This document shows positions 14,234 to 20,607 of a stretch of DNA of 25,737 nucleotides, in pieces. Source of the stretch: a virus; IMG/VR virus record IMGVR_UViG_3300042397_000832, positions 1 to 25,737 of that record; one strand, 5' to 3'. Below the pieces are notes generated by a model that had not been told where the DNA came from, searched no databases, and was given only the letters and a program-made list of their open reading frames with translations. Numbering within the stretch: the stretch's first letter is position 1; every line of letters starts with the position of its first letter. The position numbers and the translations under genes are program-made.

Positions 14234-14485
14234 ATGAACAAACCAGACTGGGCAGATCGCCTACAAAGAACATTTAAAAAGAAGTATCAAGAAGGATTTG
14301 ACGAAGGCTATTCCAAGGGGTATGGAGAAGGCTTTGCCGATGGCTCAAGAAAAGCCATTAATGAGTCCAGAAAAGTCTTTATAAAAAGAATACAAAAGGA
14401 ATTGACTTCCTTGCCAGAAAATGGTAAGATTGAATATAAAAGAGGCCTTGAAATGGCTATCGAACTAATTAGTAGGAGAAAATAA
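14234..14485 (+). CDS. Small Gly/Tyr-repeat helical protein
   Basis: An 83-residue protein with AGGAG upstream. After a basic KKKYQ entry it has a 4-residue periodic repeat: EGFDEGYSKGYGEGFADG (about 21-38), G every four residues with F/Y between. The C-terminal half has GKIEYKRGLEMAIELI, resembling the IGKIEYNKGFKAALETVIKLL of the protein at 18852. The repeat is like those of FliH/V-ATPase E-type stalk helices (GxxxG packing). Its TAA overlaps the start of groES. Confidence 0.72.
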   Translation: MNKPDWADRLQRTFKKKYQEGFDEGYSKGYGEGFADGSRKAINESRKVFIKRIQKELTSLPENGKIEYKRGLEMAIELISRRK

Positions 14486-14796
14486 TGATTAAACCTTTAG
14501 AAGATAAGATTGTTGTAAAGCCAATTGTTGAATCAGAAAAGACTTCAGCATCGGGACTTATCATTCAGACACTAGAAAAAGAAAAGCCAACCGAGGGCAT
14601 TGTTGTTGCGGTGGGTACTGGTGCAACCTTTGCTGACGGAAGCAAGATGACTATCGATCTCAAGAAGGGCGACAAGGTTATTTACTCTAAGTACAGTGGC
14701 ACAGAGATTGAGCACCAGGATCAGAACCTGGTAATTCTTCCTTACCGTGACATCTTTGCAGTGATTGTAGACGATGCGGTGAAGTCAAATGATTAG
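14485..14796 (+). CDS. groES: GroES-like co-chaperonin
   Basis: A 103-residue protein starting at the ATG overlapping the upstream stop, with AGGAG before it. It begins IKPLEDKIVVKP, contains the mobile-loop region SEKTSASGLIIQ (17-28), then VVAVGTGATFADG and KKGDKVIYSKYSGTEIE, all typical of Cpn10. The IIQ in place of the usual I-[VL]-[LIV] GroEL-binding triad retains hydrophobicity. Phage co-chaperonins such as T4 gp31 work with host GroEL to fold the major capsid protein. No GroEL is seen in the window, so host GroEL should be the partner. Confidence 0.93.
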   Translation: MIKPLEDKIVVKPIVESEKTSASGLIIQTLEKEKPTEGIVVAVGTGATFADGSKMTIDLKKGDKVIYSKYSGTEIEHQDQNLVILPYRDIFAVIVDDAVKSND

Positions 14797-15004
14797 CATA
14801 GAACTAGACAACCTAAGTGAAGAGCAGCAGATTGTTGTTGCATCTCTAGTGCGTGAGGGTATGCTAACTGCATACGACAAAGTAATCTCTGTATTCGTTA
14901 AAGAGTTTAACGAAACAGCAACAGAAGATCCACACTTCTCTTACTACGTAAAGCACGTTATCGAAGTGGTTCAGGAACTTGCTGAAGAAGCCAAATCAAT
15001 CTAA
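14789..15004 (+). CDS. Small helical protein of unknown function
   Basis: A 71-residue acidic protein whose ATG overlaps the end of groES by eight bases. Mostly helical: SEEQQIVVASLVREGMLTAYDKV and VIEVVQELAEEAKSI. No known motif. It may act with groES or the dNMP kinase in the same operon. Confidence 0.7.
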   Translation: MISIELDNLSEEQQIVVASLVREGMLTAYDKVISVFVKEFNETATEDPHFSYYVKHVIEVVQELAEEAKSI

Positions 15005-15019
15005 TAGGACATTGTTTAA

Positions 15020-15562
15020 ATGATCATCGGACTTAGTGGGTATGCCCAGACTGGTAAGGATACAGTCGCTAACTATCTTGTTAATAGTTATGGATATAAG
15101 CGTGTAGCATTTGCAGACCCAATTAGGCGTTCGCTATATACTCTTAATCCACTGGTTTCTGTAGCAGAGTTTAAGGCCGTGCATCTACAGCAGGCCGTAG
15201 ACGGAATGGGCTGGGAAGAGGTCAAGAGAACCTCGCCAGAGACACGTAGGTTGCTCCAAATTATGGGCACAGAAGTGGGTCGTGAGATGTTTGGAGACGA
15301 CTTCTGGGTAAACCAGGCAATGCGTGGGGTATCTAAGTTTGATAAGATCGTCTTTACAGATGTTAGATATCCTAATGAATACAAGGCTATTAAGTTACAA
15401 GAAGGCCGTATGCTAAGACTAACTAAACCATCAGTGATTGCTGTCAATGACCACTCGTCTGAAAGTGCCCTTGACAACCATGGATTTGACGGTATAATAG
15501 TTAATGATGGTTCTATAGAAGAACTTCACAGGAACATCGACCTATTTATGAAGGAATTATAA
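15020..15562 (+). CDS. Deoxynucleoside monophosphate kinase
   Basis: A 180-residue protein with the P-loop G7-Y-A-Q-T-G-K-D-T15, characteristic of phage dNMP kinases (T4 gp1 type), which phosphorylate dNMPs such as dTMP, dGMP and 5-hydroxymethyl-dCMP to diphosphates. Further family blocks are FADPIRRSLYTLNP (about 31-44), LLQIMGTEVGREMFGDDFWV (about 77-96) and IVFTDVRYPNEYKAI (about 109-123). TDVR-P-NE is diagnostic. It complements the reductase at the window's left end in supplying dNTPs. Confidence 0.92.
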   Translation: MIIGLSGYAQTGKDTVANYLVNSYGYKRVAFADPIRRSLYTLNPLVSVAEFKAVHLQQAVDGMGWEEVKRTSPETRRLLQIMGTEVGREMFGDDFWVNQAMRGVSKFDKIVFTDVRYPNEYKAIKLQEGRMLRLTKPSVIAVNDHSSESALDNHGFDGIIVNDGSIEELHRNIDLFMKEL

Positions 15563-15897
15563 TGGCAATTGCTAGCGTTAAAATTGGACCACAAATGTTT
15601 GAGGTTGAGTTCCGCTCAACTCGTGAAGATGGAATGCTAAACGACAACACATACGGATACACTCTTGATCAGGGCAACTTGATTGTTGTAGCATCTGACA
15701 TTAGTGAAGACAAGCAGAAGGTAACTCTCGTTCACGAGATACTACACTGTGCTCGTATGATTCTTGAAGGCTCTACAAAGCCCAAGAAGAAAGCGGAATA
15801 CGATGAATGGGAACATCACTTCATTGGTATTTATGAAAATGCTTTTATTATGATTATGCAAGACAACCCAGACCTAGTCAAGTGGTTAGTAAAATAG
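15562..15897 (+). CDS. Small HExxH metallopeptidase-like protein
   Basis: A 111-residue protein with VTLVH58-E59-I-L-H62-C, the HExxH zinc motif, and a later E-H-H-F-I-G-I-Y-E segment (about 83-92) that could supply a third ligand. It is far smaller than a typical zincin and has no signal peptide. ImmA/IrrE-type peptidases, which cleave phage repressors, share this simple layout. It may act on a host regulator, but similarity is limited to the motif. Coupled to the dNMP kinase (TAATG). Confidence 0.72.
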   Translation: MAIASVKIGPQMFEVEFRSTREDGMLNDNTYGYTLDQGNLIVVASDISEDKQKVTLVHEILHCARMILEGSTKPKKKAEYDEWEHHFIGIYENAFIMIMQDNPDLVKWLVK

Positions 15898-15918
15898 TTT
15901 ACCACGAAAGGGTATACA

Positions 15919-16317
15919 ATGAGTTATAAAGAAGACATCCTTCGCCTAAGAGCAGAAGGAAAAAGTTATGCAGAGATTAGTGATGAACTAGGCTGCTCTA
16001 AAGGAACCATCACCTATTATCTAAAAGAAACTAAGGATGTTGTTATTATGGATACTTTCAAAGATCCAGAATTCTATGGCAAAGTTATAGCATATGTGGA
16101 CAATTTTAAAGAGAAGCGTCCATGCATCTCCTGTGGTTCATACTTTCACAAGAGCCAACTAGATCCTCGTGACAACGAGAGCGTCATTGATATCGCTCAG
16201 TCAGTATTCGACAAGAAATCTTTTGAAGAGGCCAAGAGACGAATCTCTCAACTAAAGTTTATTTGTGCCAACTGCGATCGTCTTCGCAAGTTTAGGGAAG
16301 AGAACAAGGGTAAGTAA
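15919..16317 (+). CDS. HTH plus degenerate HNH-like zinc-ribbon protein
   Basis: A 132-residue protein. The first 36 residues form a helix-turn-helix, DILRLRAEGKSYAEISDELG then CSKGTITYYL, familiar from phage HNH proteins. The second half has C69-x2-C72 and C116-x2-C119 in the layout of an HNH zinc scaffold. Where active HNH enzymes have D-F-D-H and N-C-H-R, this one has L-D-P-R-D and N-C-D-R, so the catalytic histidines are missing. It is probably a DNA-binding protein derived from a homing endonuclease. The real function is unknown. Confidence 0.8.
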   Translation: MSYKEDILRLRAEGKSYAEISDELGCSKGTITYYLKETKDVVIMDTFKDPEFYGKVIAYVDNFKEKRPCISCGSYFHKSQLDPRDNESVIDIAQSVFDKKSFEEAKRRISQLKFICANCDRLRKFREENKGK

Positions 16318-16324
16318 TTACCAA

Positions 16325-16397
16325 GCCTCTGTAACTCAGTGGATAGAGTAGGAGCCTTCTAATCTCTTAGTCGTAGGTTCGATTCCTACCAGGGGCA
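16325..16397 (+). tRNA. tRNA-Arg (anticodon TCT)
   Basis: A 73-nt cloverleaf: acceptor GCCTCTG/CAGGGGC with one G-U pair, D stem ACTC/GAGT, T stem GTAGG/CCTAC, loop TTCGATT. The anticodon stem GGAGC/TCTCT has a C-T mismatch next to the loop CTTCTAA, and a G-T pair. It is transcribed on the plus strand; the gene on the minus strand reads antisense into it. Confidence 0.9.
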
Positions 16398-17076
16398 CTT
16401 CATATCTGCTAGGCTCTGGAAACATATCAGCCAGCAGCGTTTCCTTTAGAAGATCAAATGACTTATCTTCGCTAGATACAAACGGATACTTACTTCCAAG
16501 ATAAGACAGGTCGCTCATAGAACTTGACTTGTGATATATTTTGACATCACGCATCTTTGCTGACGTTATGTTGTAAATATTACCATATATAGACCTAGCC
16601 TGAAATGGCAGATAAGCAATCTCCAAGAACTTTTTCTTGTTGATTATCATAGGAACATGAAGGTCATAGTCTAGTGGATCTTTTATGCCAGACTTTTTTA
16701 GGTATTCCAGAGTTTTCTTCAGTGAGATTACGTATCTAGATGTTGGATCTATCTGGCGGTACTTAGCAATCTTGTCAGACAAATAGCCACCATTATAATT
16801 CCTAAGTCTTCCAACAGGCCTGATCAAAAAGAAATCATCATTCATATAAACAAAGTTCTTAGATATGCTAGGGTGGTTGGCAGCAGCCGTTAGTGCCAAT
16901 CGAATATTGTTAAACTTGTTAGATGTATCTTCTACAGGTATAAAGTCTCCTATATACCAGTCTGGTTTATATCCCACAAGCCACACACGGCTCTCTGGCA
17001 GGTTTTTGACTACAGATCGTAATGAATACCGCAGTTCTTCGTTATCGCCTTTACGGCAGATGTAGACTATGTCCAT
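16336..17076 (-). CDS. Stealth-like glycosyltransferase (sugar-phosphate transferase), 3' end antisense to tRNA-Arg
   Basis: A 246-residue protein. It begins MDIVYICRKGDNEELRYSLR and has FVYMNDDFFLIRPVG (75-89), both like the CR1 and CR2 blocks of Stealth proteins, which transfer sugar-1-phosphates in capsule synthesis. The D79-D80 region would bind metal. LDYDLHVPMIINKKKF (about 143-158) fits CR3. The last 20 residues (227-246, with VGIEPTT) are the translation of antisense tRNA-Arg, so the true C-terminus was probably lost or replaced when the tRNA came to lie there. The tail is unlikely to be functional. Confidence 0.72.
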   Translation of the reverse strand: MDIVYICRKGDNEELRYSLRSVVKNLPESRVWLVGYKPDWYIGDFIPVEDTSNKFNNIRLALTAAANHPSISKNFVYMNDDFFLIRPVGRLRNYNGGYLSDKIAKYRQIDPTSRYVISLKKTLEYLKKSGIKDPLDYDLHVPMIINKKKFLEIAYLPFQARSIYGNIYNITSAKMRDVKIYHKSSSMSDLSYLGSKYPFVSSEDKSFDLLKETLLADMFPEPSRYEVPLVGIEPTTKRLEGSYSIH

Positions 17077-17084
17077 GCTACCAA

Positions 17085-17531
17085 CTACTCGCAGATGTAT
17101 GTAAACGACATGTGAAACTTGTCTGCTGTTGTAAGGTTTATTGGGCTATTGTGGTCAAAAGGTTCGTCTTTTGCAGAACTTCCAACACTCCAGATGGTCA
17201 TGGCTGTGCTTGAATCAGATAGATGACCCTTGATGCTATAGTGGTCCACACCCTGATTTACTGAATCATGGATAGACCCACCATAAACGTCAGTGTGGTA
17301 TTTTGAAGCAAACGGTAGGGTCAGAGAGTATTGGCCAGTTCCAAAGTTTGAAACATTTGTAAAGATAACTTCTATTTGTACAGTCACAAGATTACCAATC
17401 TTGACATAAGATCCAGTTGCTGGGGTGTTGGTAAAAGTCAAACCAGTTCCAGACCATACTGGAGAATAGGATTTAACTTCGGTAGTTAGTCCATCAGTGT
17501 CACCAAAAGCAGGATGAGTAAATCTAGCCAT
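17085..17531 (-). CDS. Probable tail-fibre or receptor-binding domain protein
   Basis: A 148-residue beta-rich protein with WSGTGLTFTNTPATGSYVKI (about 26-45), FGTGQYSLTLPF and a C-terminal TTADKFHMSFTYICE. Domains of this type sit in phage tail or virion decoration proteins. Its ATG overlaps the region of the upstream gene's stop in minus-strand order. Being next to a Stealth-like glycosyltransferase could mean that it is a target of glycosylation. Confidence 0.7.
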   Translation of the reverse strand: MARFTHPAFGDTDGLTTEVKSYSPVWSGTGLTFTNTPATGSYVKIGNLVTVQIEVIFTNVSNFGTGQYSLTLPFASKYHTDVYGGSIHDSVNQGVDHYSIKGHLSDSSTAMTIWSVGSSAKDEPFDHNSPINLTTADKFHMSFTYICE

Positions 17532-17812
17532 TATACACCAGTCTCAAGATTAGTTTTAAGAACTGCTGCCTTCATATTTGATCCACTGCTAATAGCGTAA
17601 AGAGAGTCTCTTCCGTTTAGTTCTATAGATATGGCATGGTTAGGAAGAATTCGATAACCATAATTTTCAGCAGTCACGCCCTCCGAGCCAAGATAGATGT
17701 AGCCAGAGGCGTTTACATTTTGAATCGTAATGTCTATTCCAGAGTGAATTCCTGGTGGAGTAAGCCTGGTGGCAGTAGAACTGCTAAGGGTCGTAAGTGA
17801 GTGAGTAGCCAT
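17531..17812 (-). CDS. Small beta-rich virion-type protein (leaderless)
   Basis: A 93-residue protein starting MATHSLTTLSSSTATRLTP. The longer frame from 17827 translates the -10 box itself (MYNSS), so the ATG at 17812 is correct. It has GIDITIQNVNASGYIYLGS, a beta-sandwich type seen in phage structural proteins, and PNHAISIELNGRDSLYAISSG. It is followed immediately by the tail-fibre-like gene, so both may be parts of one adhesion or decoration complex. Confidence 0.7.
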   Translation of the reverse strand: MATHSLTTLSSSTATRLTPPGIHSGIDITIQNVNASGYIYLGSEGVTAENYGYRILPNHAISIELNGRDSLYAISSGSNMKAAVLKTNLETGV

Positions 17813-17818
17813 GCTACT

Positions 17819-17824
17819 ATTATA
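17819..17824 (-). promoter_or_regulatory. Leaderless -10 promoter (minus)
   Basis: TATAAT on the minus strand (17824-17819), followed by exactly six bases and the ATG at 17812. It overlaps the 3' end of the upstream gene. Confidence 0.72.
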
Positions 17825-17826
17825 CA

Positions 17827-18036
17827 TTATTTTTCAGATAGGAGTTGGTATGCCCAGTTTAAAACATCTAAGGCAATCTGATCATTAGCCATGTCTTTTT
17901 GTGCCAGAAGGGCACGAAACTTTTCAAAGAAAAGGATTCTCTGGTATCCCATAGACAGATCAAATATCTGCTCACCAGCAGGGCCAACAACATTAATTAA
18001 TCTAGTTAGTTCTTGTAGAATTTCTTCAGAATCCAT
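17827..18036 (-). CDS. Small helical protein (leaderless)
   Basis: A 69-residue protein starting MDSEEILQELTRLINVVGP. Mostly helical, with an FFEKFRALLAQKDMANDQIA segment. The -10 box is six bases before the ATG and there is no ribosome site. First gene of the minus-strand island 16336-18036. No function can be proposed. Confidence 0.68.
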   Translation of the reverse strand: MDSEEILQELTRLINVVGPAGEQIFDLSMGYQRILFFEKFRALLAQKDMANDQIALDVLNWAYQLLSEK

Positions 18037-18042
18037 GTGATA

Positions 18043-18051
18043 ATTATACCA
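18043..18051 (-). promoter_or_regulatory. Leaderless extended -10 promoter (minus)
   Basis: TGG-TATAAT on the minus strand (18051-18043), six bases before the ATG at 18036. It overlaps head-to-head with the plus-strand promoter at 18057-18065. Confidence 0.78.
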
Positions 18052-18056
18052 GCCTA

Positions 18057-18065
18057 TGTTATAAT
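18057..18065 (+). promoter_or_regulatory. Leaderless extended -10 promoter (plus)
   Basis: TGT-TATAAT (18057-18065), six bases before the ATG at 18072. The two divergent -10 elements are only 11 bp apart, so the promoters probably exclude or co-regulate each other. Confidence 0.78.
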
Positions 18066-18071
18066 TGATCT

Positions 18072-18269
18072 ATGAATAATTGTCCACTTTGTAATGGTGA
18101 CTTGGTAAACGTAATTTACGGCTACCCTACACCTGCCCTAATTGAGATGGCTAAAACCGATGGCATCGTCTTGGGCGGTACGCTAAAGGGCTTTAGACCT
18201 ACCCACTACTGTCACGCATGTCAGGAACAGTTCCCTCGTCAGGAATCCTTGTTCTCAGACCCTGAGTAG
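18072..18269 (+). CDS. Zinc-ribbon phage protein (leaderless)
   Basis: A 65-residue protein with CPLC (4-7) and C-H-A-C (47-50), a four-Cys zinc ribbon. The intervening VIYGYPTPALIEMAKTDG and IVLGGTLKG are shared with small proteins of many phages and bacteria (a YGxPxPE-like pattern) of unknown function. The gene starts with a leaderless transcript. Confidence 0.78.
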   Translation: MNNCPLCNGDLVNVIYGYPTPALIEMAKTDGIVLGGTLKGFRPTHYCHACQEQFPRQESLFSDPE

Positions 18270-18286
18270 TTCTTTATAAATAAGGC

Positions 18287-18315
18287 TAGACATTGCCTCA
18301 GATCATTGGTATAAT
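18287..18315 (+). promoter_or_regulatory. Leaderless sigma-70 promoter for the secreted lysozyme
   Basis: TAGACA (18287-18292), 17 bp, TGG-TATAAT (18310-18315) and then six bases to the ATG at 18322. Confidence 0.8.
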
Positions 18316-18321
18316 AGAACA

Positions 18322-18843
18322 ATGAATAAAACACAAATAACCCTAGCCCTTTCCGCTATCCTTACCCTATCGGTGTCTGGTAGTTCTGTTGCTGCTGGTG
18401 ACACGAACGATACTGCAACGATCGTAACTGTGCAGGCTACCGCACCAGAGTTCAAGCCCAAGGCCACAGTAAAGAAACCTGACGCTAAGAAAAGATTGTC
18501 TGCAGTAGAACTAAAGAATCTTTTGCACAAGGTAGGCTTTCGTGGCAAGGACCTCGTAGAAGCCTGGGGTACTGCGATGAAGGAATCAACAGGCAGACCA
18601 TTCGCACACAACCGTAACAGTAACACAGGAGACAACTCATATGGTCTATTCCAGATCAATATGATTGGCTCACTAGGCCCTGCCAGACTAAAGCAGTTTG
18701 ACCTAGAGAACAACAAAGATTTGTTTGACCCATACACCAACGCTAAGATTGCATTTGAAATGTCTGACGGTGGCAAGAACTGGTCAGCATGGAACGGACT
18801 TACTGAATCAACTAAGTCTTGGATGAAGAAGTTCCCACACTAA
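18322..18843 (+). CDS. Secreted SLT/lysozyme-like muramidase
   Basis: A 173-residue protein. Residues 1-25 form a signal peptide (MNKTQ then LALSAILTLSVSGSSVAA). After a Pro/Lys linker and a helical part (59-83) comes the transglycosylase SLT core, AWGTAMKESTGRPFAHNRNS (81-100) with the presumptive catalytic E88, and SYGLFQIN (106-113), the classical lysozyme-fold block. It would cut glycan strands outside the cell membrane. A signal-carrying lysozyme is unusual as a second lysin beside the M23 peptidase; it could be a SAR-like or virion-injected enzyme or a resuscitation-promoting-factor-like protein. Confidence 0.84.
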   Translation: MNKTQITLALSAILTLSVSGSSVAAGDTNDTATIVTVQATAPEFKPKATVKKPDAKKRLSAVELKNLLHKVGFRGKDLVEAWGTAMKESTGRPFAHNRNSNTGDNSYGLFQINMIGSLGPARLKQFDLENNKDLFDPYTNAKIAFEMSDGGKNWSAWNGLTESTKSWMKKFPH

Positions 18844-18851
18844 GGAGTATC

Positions 18852-19076
18852 ATGGACATAAACAGCATAGCAAACATGCGTCTGTCTGACTTTGAGCAGA
18901 TAGGCAAGATAGAATACAACAAGGGATTTAAGGCTGCACTTGAAACAGTAATTAAATTGTTAGACACACAGATGTGCGAGGACTACCTGGCTGACACGAC
19001 CTGTGATCACGATGGCTGTGCCAAGATGTCCACCCTTGCCGAAGGCCTTTCGGGCGTAAAAAATAACATCGCATAA
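18852..19076 (+). CDS. Small helical Cys-rich protein (RI[IV]xL[LI] family)
   Basis: A 74-residue protein starting at ATG 18852, with AAGGAG at good spacing. It has LSDFEQIGKIEYNKGFKAAL, ETVIKLLDTQ and then a CEDYLADTTCDHDGC segment. The helix and linker resemble those at 14234, 20150, 20693 and 20932. The Cys/His cluster could bind a metal. Function unknown. Confidence 0.7.
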   Translation: MDINSIANMRLSDFEQIGKIEYNKGFKAALETVIKLLDTQMCEDYLADTTCDHDGCAKMSTLAEGLSGVKNNIA

Positions 19077-19106
19077 AGTTCGGCGGTAAATAAGAGAAAC
19101 ATAGCC

Positions 19107-19135
19107 TTGACACAAGGCCTATTCTCCTGTATACT
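19107..19135 (+). promoter_or_regulatory. Sigma-70 promoter
   Basis: TTGACA (19107-19112), 17 bp, TATACT (19130-19135). The predicted start is near 19142, giving a 28-nt leader with AAGGAG before the ATG at 19170. Confidence 0.87.
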
Positions 19136-19169
19136 GGACATATCCAAATATCCCACAATAAGGAGCATA

Positions 19170-19406
19170 ATGCTTGTAGAAATTAAAACTGAAGGCTTTT
19201 CTGCCGTTGTACCCTATCTCCAGACACTTCCTGCCATGCTCGTAATGTCTGTATCCGCAACCAATAACCCAGCAGTCCAAATGAAAAGGACTATGGAACT
19301 ACTTAGGGACAACATTGCCCCCGATCTTGTTGATGAATTTGAGCAACTAAACTCACTCCAGATGCAAGATCTTTTGCAGCAATGGCTTGACAACGCCCTT
19401 GTCTAA
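19170..19406 (+). CDS. Small hydrophobic-start phage protein of unknown function
   Basis: A 78-residue protein starting at ATG 19170 (AAGGAG upstream); the longer frame from 19107 starts inside the -35 box. It has VVPYLQTLPAMLVMSVSATN and ends in a helical EQLNSLQMQDLLQQWLDNALV. It is transcribed from its own strong promoter. No motif recognised. Confidence 0.75.
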   Translation: MLVEIKTEGFSAVVPYLQTLPAMLVMSVSATNNPAVQMKRTMELLRDNIAPDLVDEFEQLNSLQMQDLLQQWLDNALV

Positions 19407-19415
19407 GGGTATAAT
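19387..19415 (+). promoter_or_regulatory. Consensus sigma-70 promoter for the pyrimidine-dimer glycosylase
   Basis: TTGACA (19387-19392), 17 bp, TATAAT (19410-19415): a perfect consensus in both hexamers. It lies in the end of the upstream gene. AAAGGA precedes the ATG at 19451. Confidence 0.9.
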
Positions 19416-19450
19416 TAATATATAAAGTTTCCGTTAAACAAAGGACAAAC

Positions 19451-19933
19451 ATGCAAACTTTTCTACCATATAAATCATTTGTTAATACCGCACGAACTCT
19501 AGACAATAAGCGACTCAACAAGCAGATTCTAGAGTGCTACCAGATCCTTAAGGTTATCTCGTCAAACGACCCTCACGCTGGATGGCGTAACCATCCTGCT
19601 GTCAAGATGTGGCGTGGCTATGAGAAGTCCCTATGGAACTACACTATGTGTATGGTAGATGAAGCGGTTATCCGTGGCATCAGGACAGATGGGAATATGC
19701 GAAACCTATTAGCGTTACGTGAGAATGTAGGACACACATGGGGTTCTGGTGACCCTAAGTGGATGGATGACAAGACCATCATGGCACGTGTCACAACCAC
19801 ACACAAGGCTAATCTATATCGCAAAGACCCAGAGCAGTACTTCGACTTCGCTACCGCCGTCGAATCCAAAAACAATCTACCCTGCTGCGACAGATGCCAG
19901 TACTACTGGGTAACACACAAGGAGACCGTATGA
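19451..19933 (+). CDS. Pyrimidine-dimer DNA glycosylase family protein (endonuclease V type)
   Basis: A 160-residue protein with the Pyr_excise pattern: MQTFLPYKSFVNTARTLDNK (1-20), LNKQILECYQIL, then GWRNHPAVKMWRGYEKSLWNY (44-64). T4 DenV, the family founder, nicks DNA at cyclobutane dimers. The length fits (DenV is 138). The C-terminal CCDRCQYYW adds Cys residues that may be structural. It may repair UV damage, which matters for a surface-water virus. It is driven by the strongest promoter of the window. The family match is good; the activity is inferred. Confidence 0.83.
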   Translation: MQTFLPYKSFVNTARTLDNKRLNKQILECYQILKVISSNDPHAGWRNHPAVKMWRGYEKSLWNYTMCMVDEAVIRGIRTDGNMRNLLALRENVGHTWGSGDPKWMDDKTIMARVTTTHKANLYRKDPEQYFDFATAVESKNNLPCCDRCQYYWVTHKETV

Positions 19934-20157
19934 AACTAATTATCGCAAAGGCTGTTTACTATTCTAGCCTAGCCCTTCTGACCGCTGGTCTGATTACTGG
20001 GGTTATCCTAGTCTTCTACTGGCTACTATCTAATCCACTAGCATTCCAGTTGTTTGTATCGCTGATCGGACTTGGCCTAGGCTTTATTGCTGTTGGTCTT
20101 GCATATGGTTGGTCGGAGAAATATCTGGAAAAAAAGAAGGCCTATCGTAATGATTAA
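19930..20157 (+). CDS. Small membrane protein with two helices
   Basis: A 75-residue protein starting at ATG 19930, overlapping the glycosylase by four bases (AAGGAG upstream). Helix 1 about residues 9-32, helix 2 about 38-62, then a basic SEKYLEKKKAYRND tail. Holin-like topology, but no diagnostic sequence. Its end overlaps the next ATG. Confidence 0.68.
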   Translation: MKLIIAKAVYYSSLALLTAGLITGVILVFYWLLSNPLAFQLFVSLIGLGLGFIAVGLAYGWSEKYLEKKKAYRND

Positions 20158-20362
20158 AGTAGAGAGCGATATGCTCGTATTGGATTCGTCTTTCACCAAG
20201 GAAGATGCCCTGGCTATCAACCAGTTTGTTGAGATCATTAAACGACAAGAACGTGAACGCATCGTCAAACTGCTAGAGAACATCTATGACTATCCTCAAG
20301 AGTGGGATTACGACAATCCTATTGAATCTCTAATCTCTATTATCAAAGGAGCGAACAAATGA
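20150..20362 (+). CDS. Small helical protein (RI[IV]xL[LI] family)
   Basis: A 70-residue protein starting at ATG 20150, eight bases before the upstream stop. It contains QERERIVKLLENIYDYP and ends with SLISIIKGANK. The pattern is a helix ending R-I-V-K-L-L-E, a variable linker, then a short I-x-x-I-K-G end. Similar proteins lie at 18852, 20693 and 20932. Its ATG overlaps a TCGTAAT motif. Confidence 0.68.
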   Translation: MIKVESDMLVLDSSFTKEDALAINQFVEIIKRQERERIVKLLENIYDYPQEWDYDNPIESLISIIKGANK

Positions 20363-20607
20363 TAGGCGATTACTTTGAACAGTTTAGGGAATGGCTAGCG
20401 TTCAAGATTTATCCAGAGTTTGGTTTCTATGTTAAGGTAGCCAAGGCTATGGGAGAACTGAACGAGAACGACAGAATTGTTGAACTCATTGAACAGTCTG
20501 CTTTTAAGAACAAGAAAGCCATCATAGACCTGATTGAAACTAAGTTCACACCATTGAACGATGTTATAGAGAGACTAGACGACGCTTCTGAGGATCAAAC
20601 ATCTTAG
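20359..20607 (+). CDS. Small helical protein of unknown function
   Basis: An 82-residue protein starting at an ATGA overlap. It has YFEQFREWLAFKIYPEFGF, a DRIVELIEQ helix and KAIIDLIETKFTPLNDVIER. The C-terminal part is antisense to a possible minus-strand small gene (20564-20674). No function is proposed. Confidence 0.68.
   Translation: MIGDYFEQFREWLAFKIYPEFGFYVKVAKAMGELNENDRIVELIEQSAFKNKKAIIDLIETKFTPLNDVIERLDDASEDQTS

Noticed and set aside
14234-14485. Gly/Tyr repeat protein as FliH or ATPase stalk
   Set aside because: Only the GxxxG-like spacing is shared; no other match, and a phage flagellar role is implausible.
16336-16397. VGIEPTT tail as a protein motif
   Set aside because: It is the well-known translation of an antisense tRNA, not a conserved domain.
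17813-17827. ATG 17827 as start (MYNSS)
   Set aside because: These codons are the TATAAT box and its spacer; the leaderless ATG at 17812 is the start.
19107-19169. TTG start at 19107
   Set aside because: It is the -35 box TTGACA; ATG 19170 follows AAGGAG.
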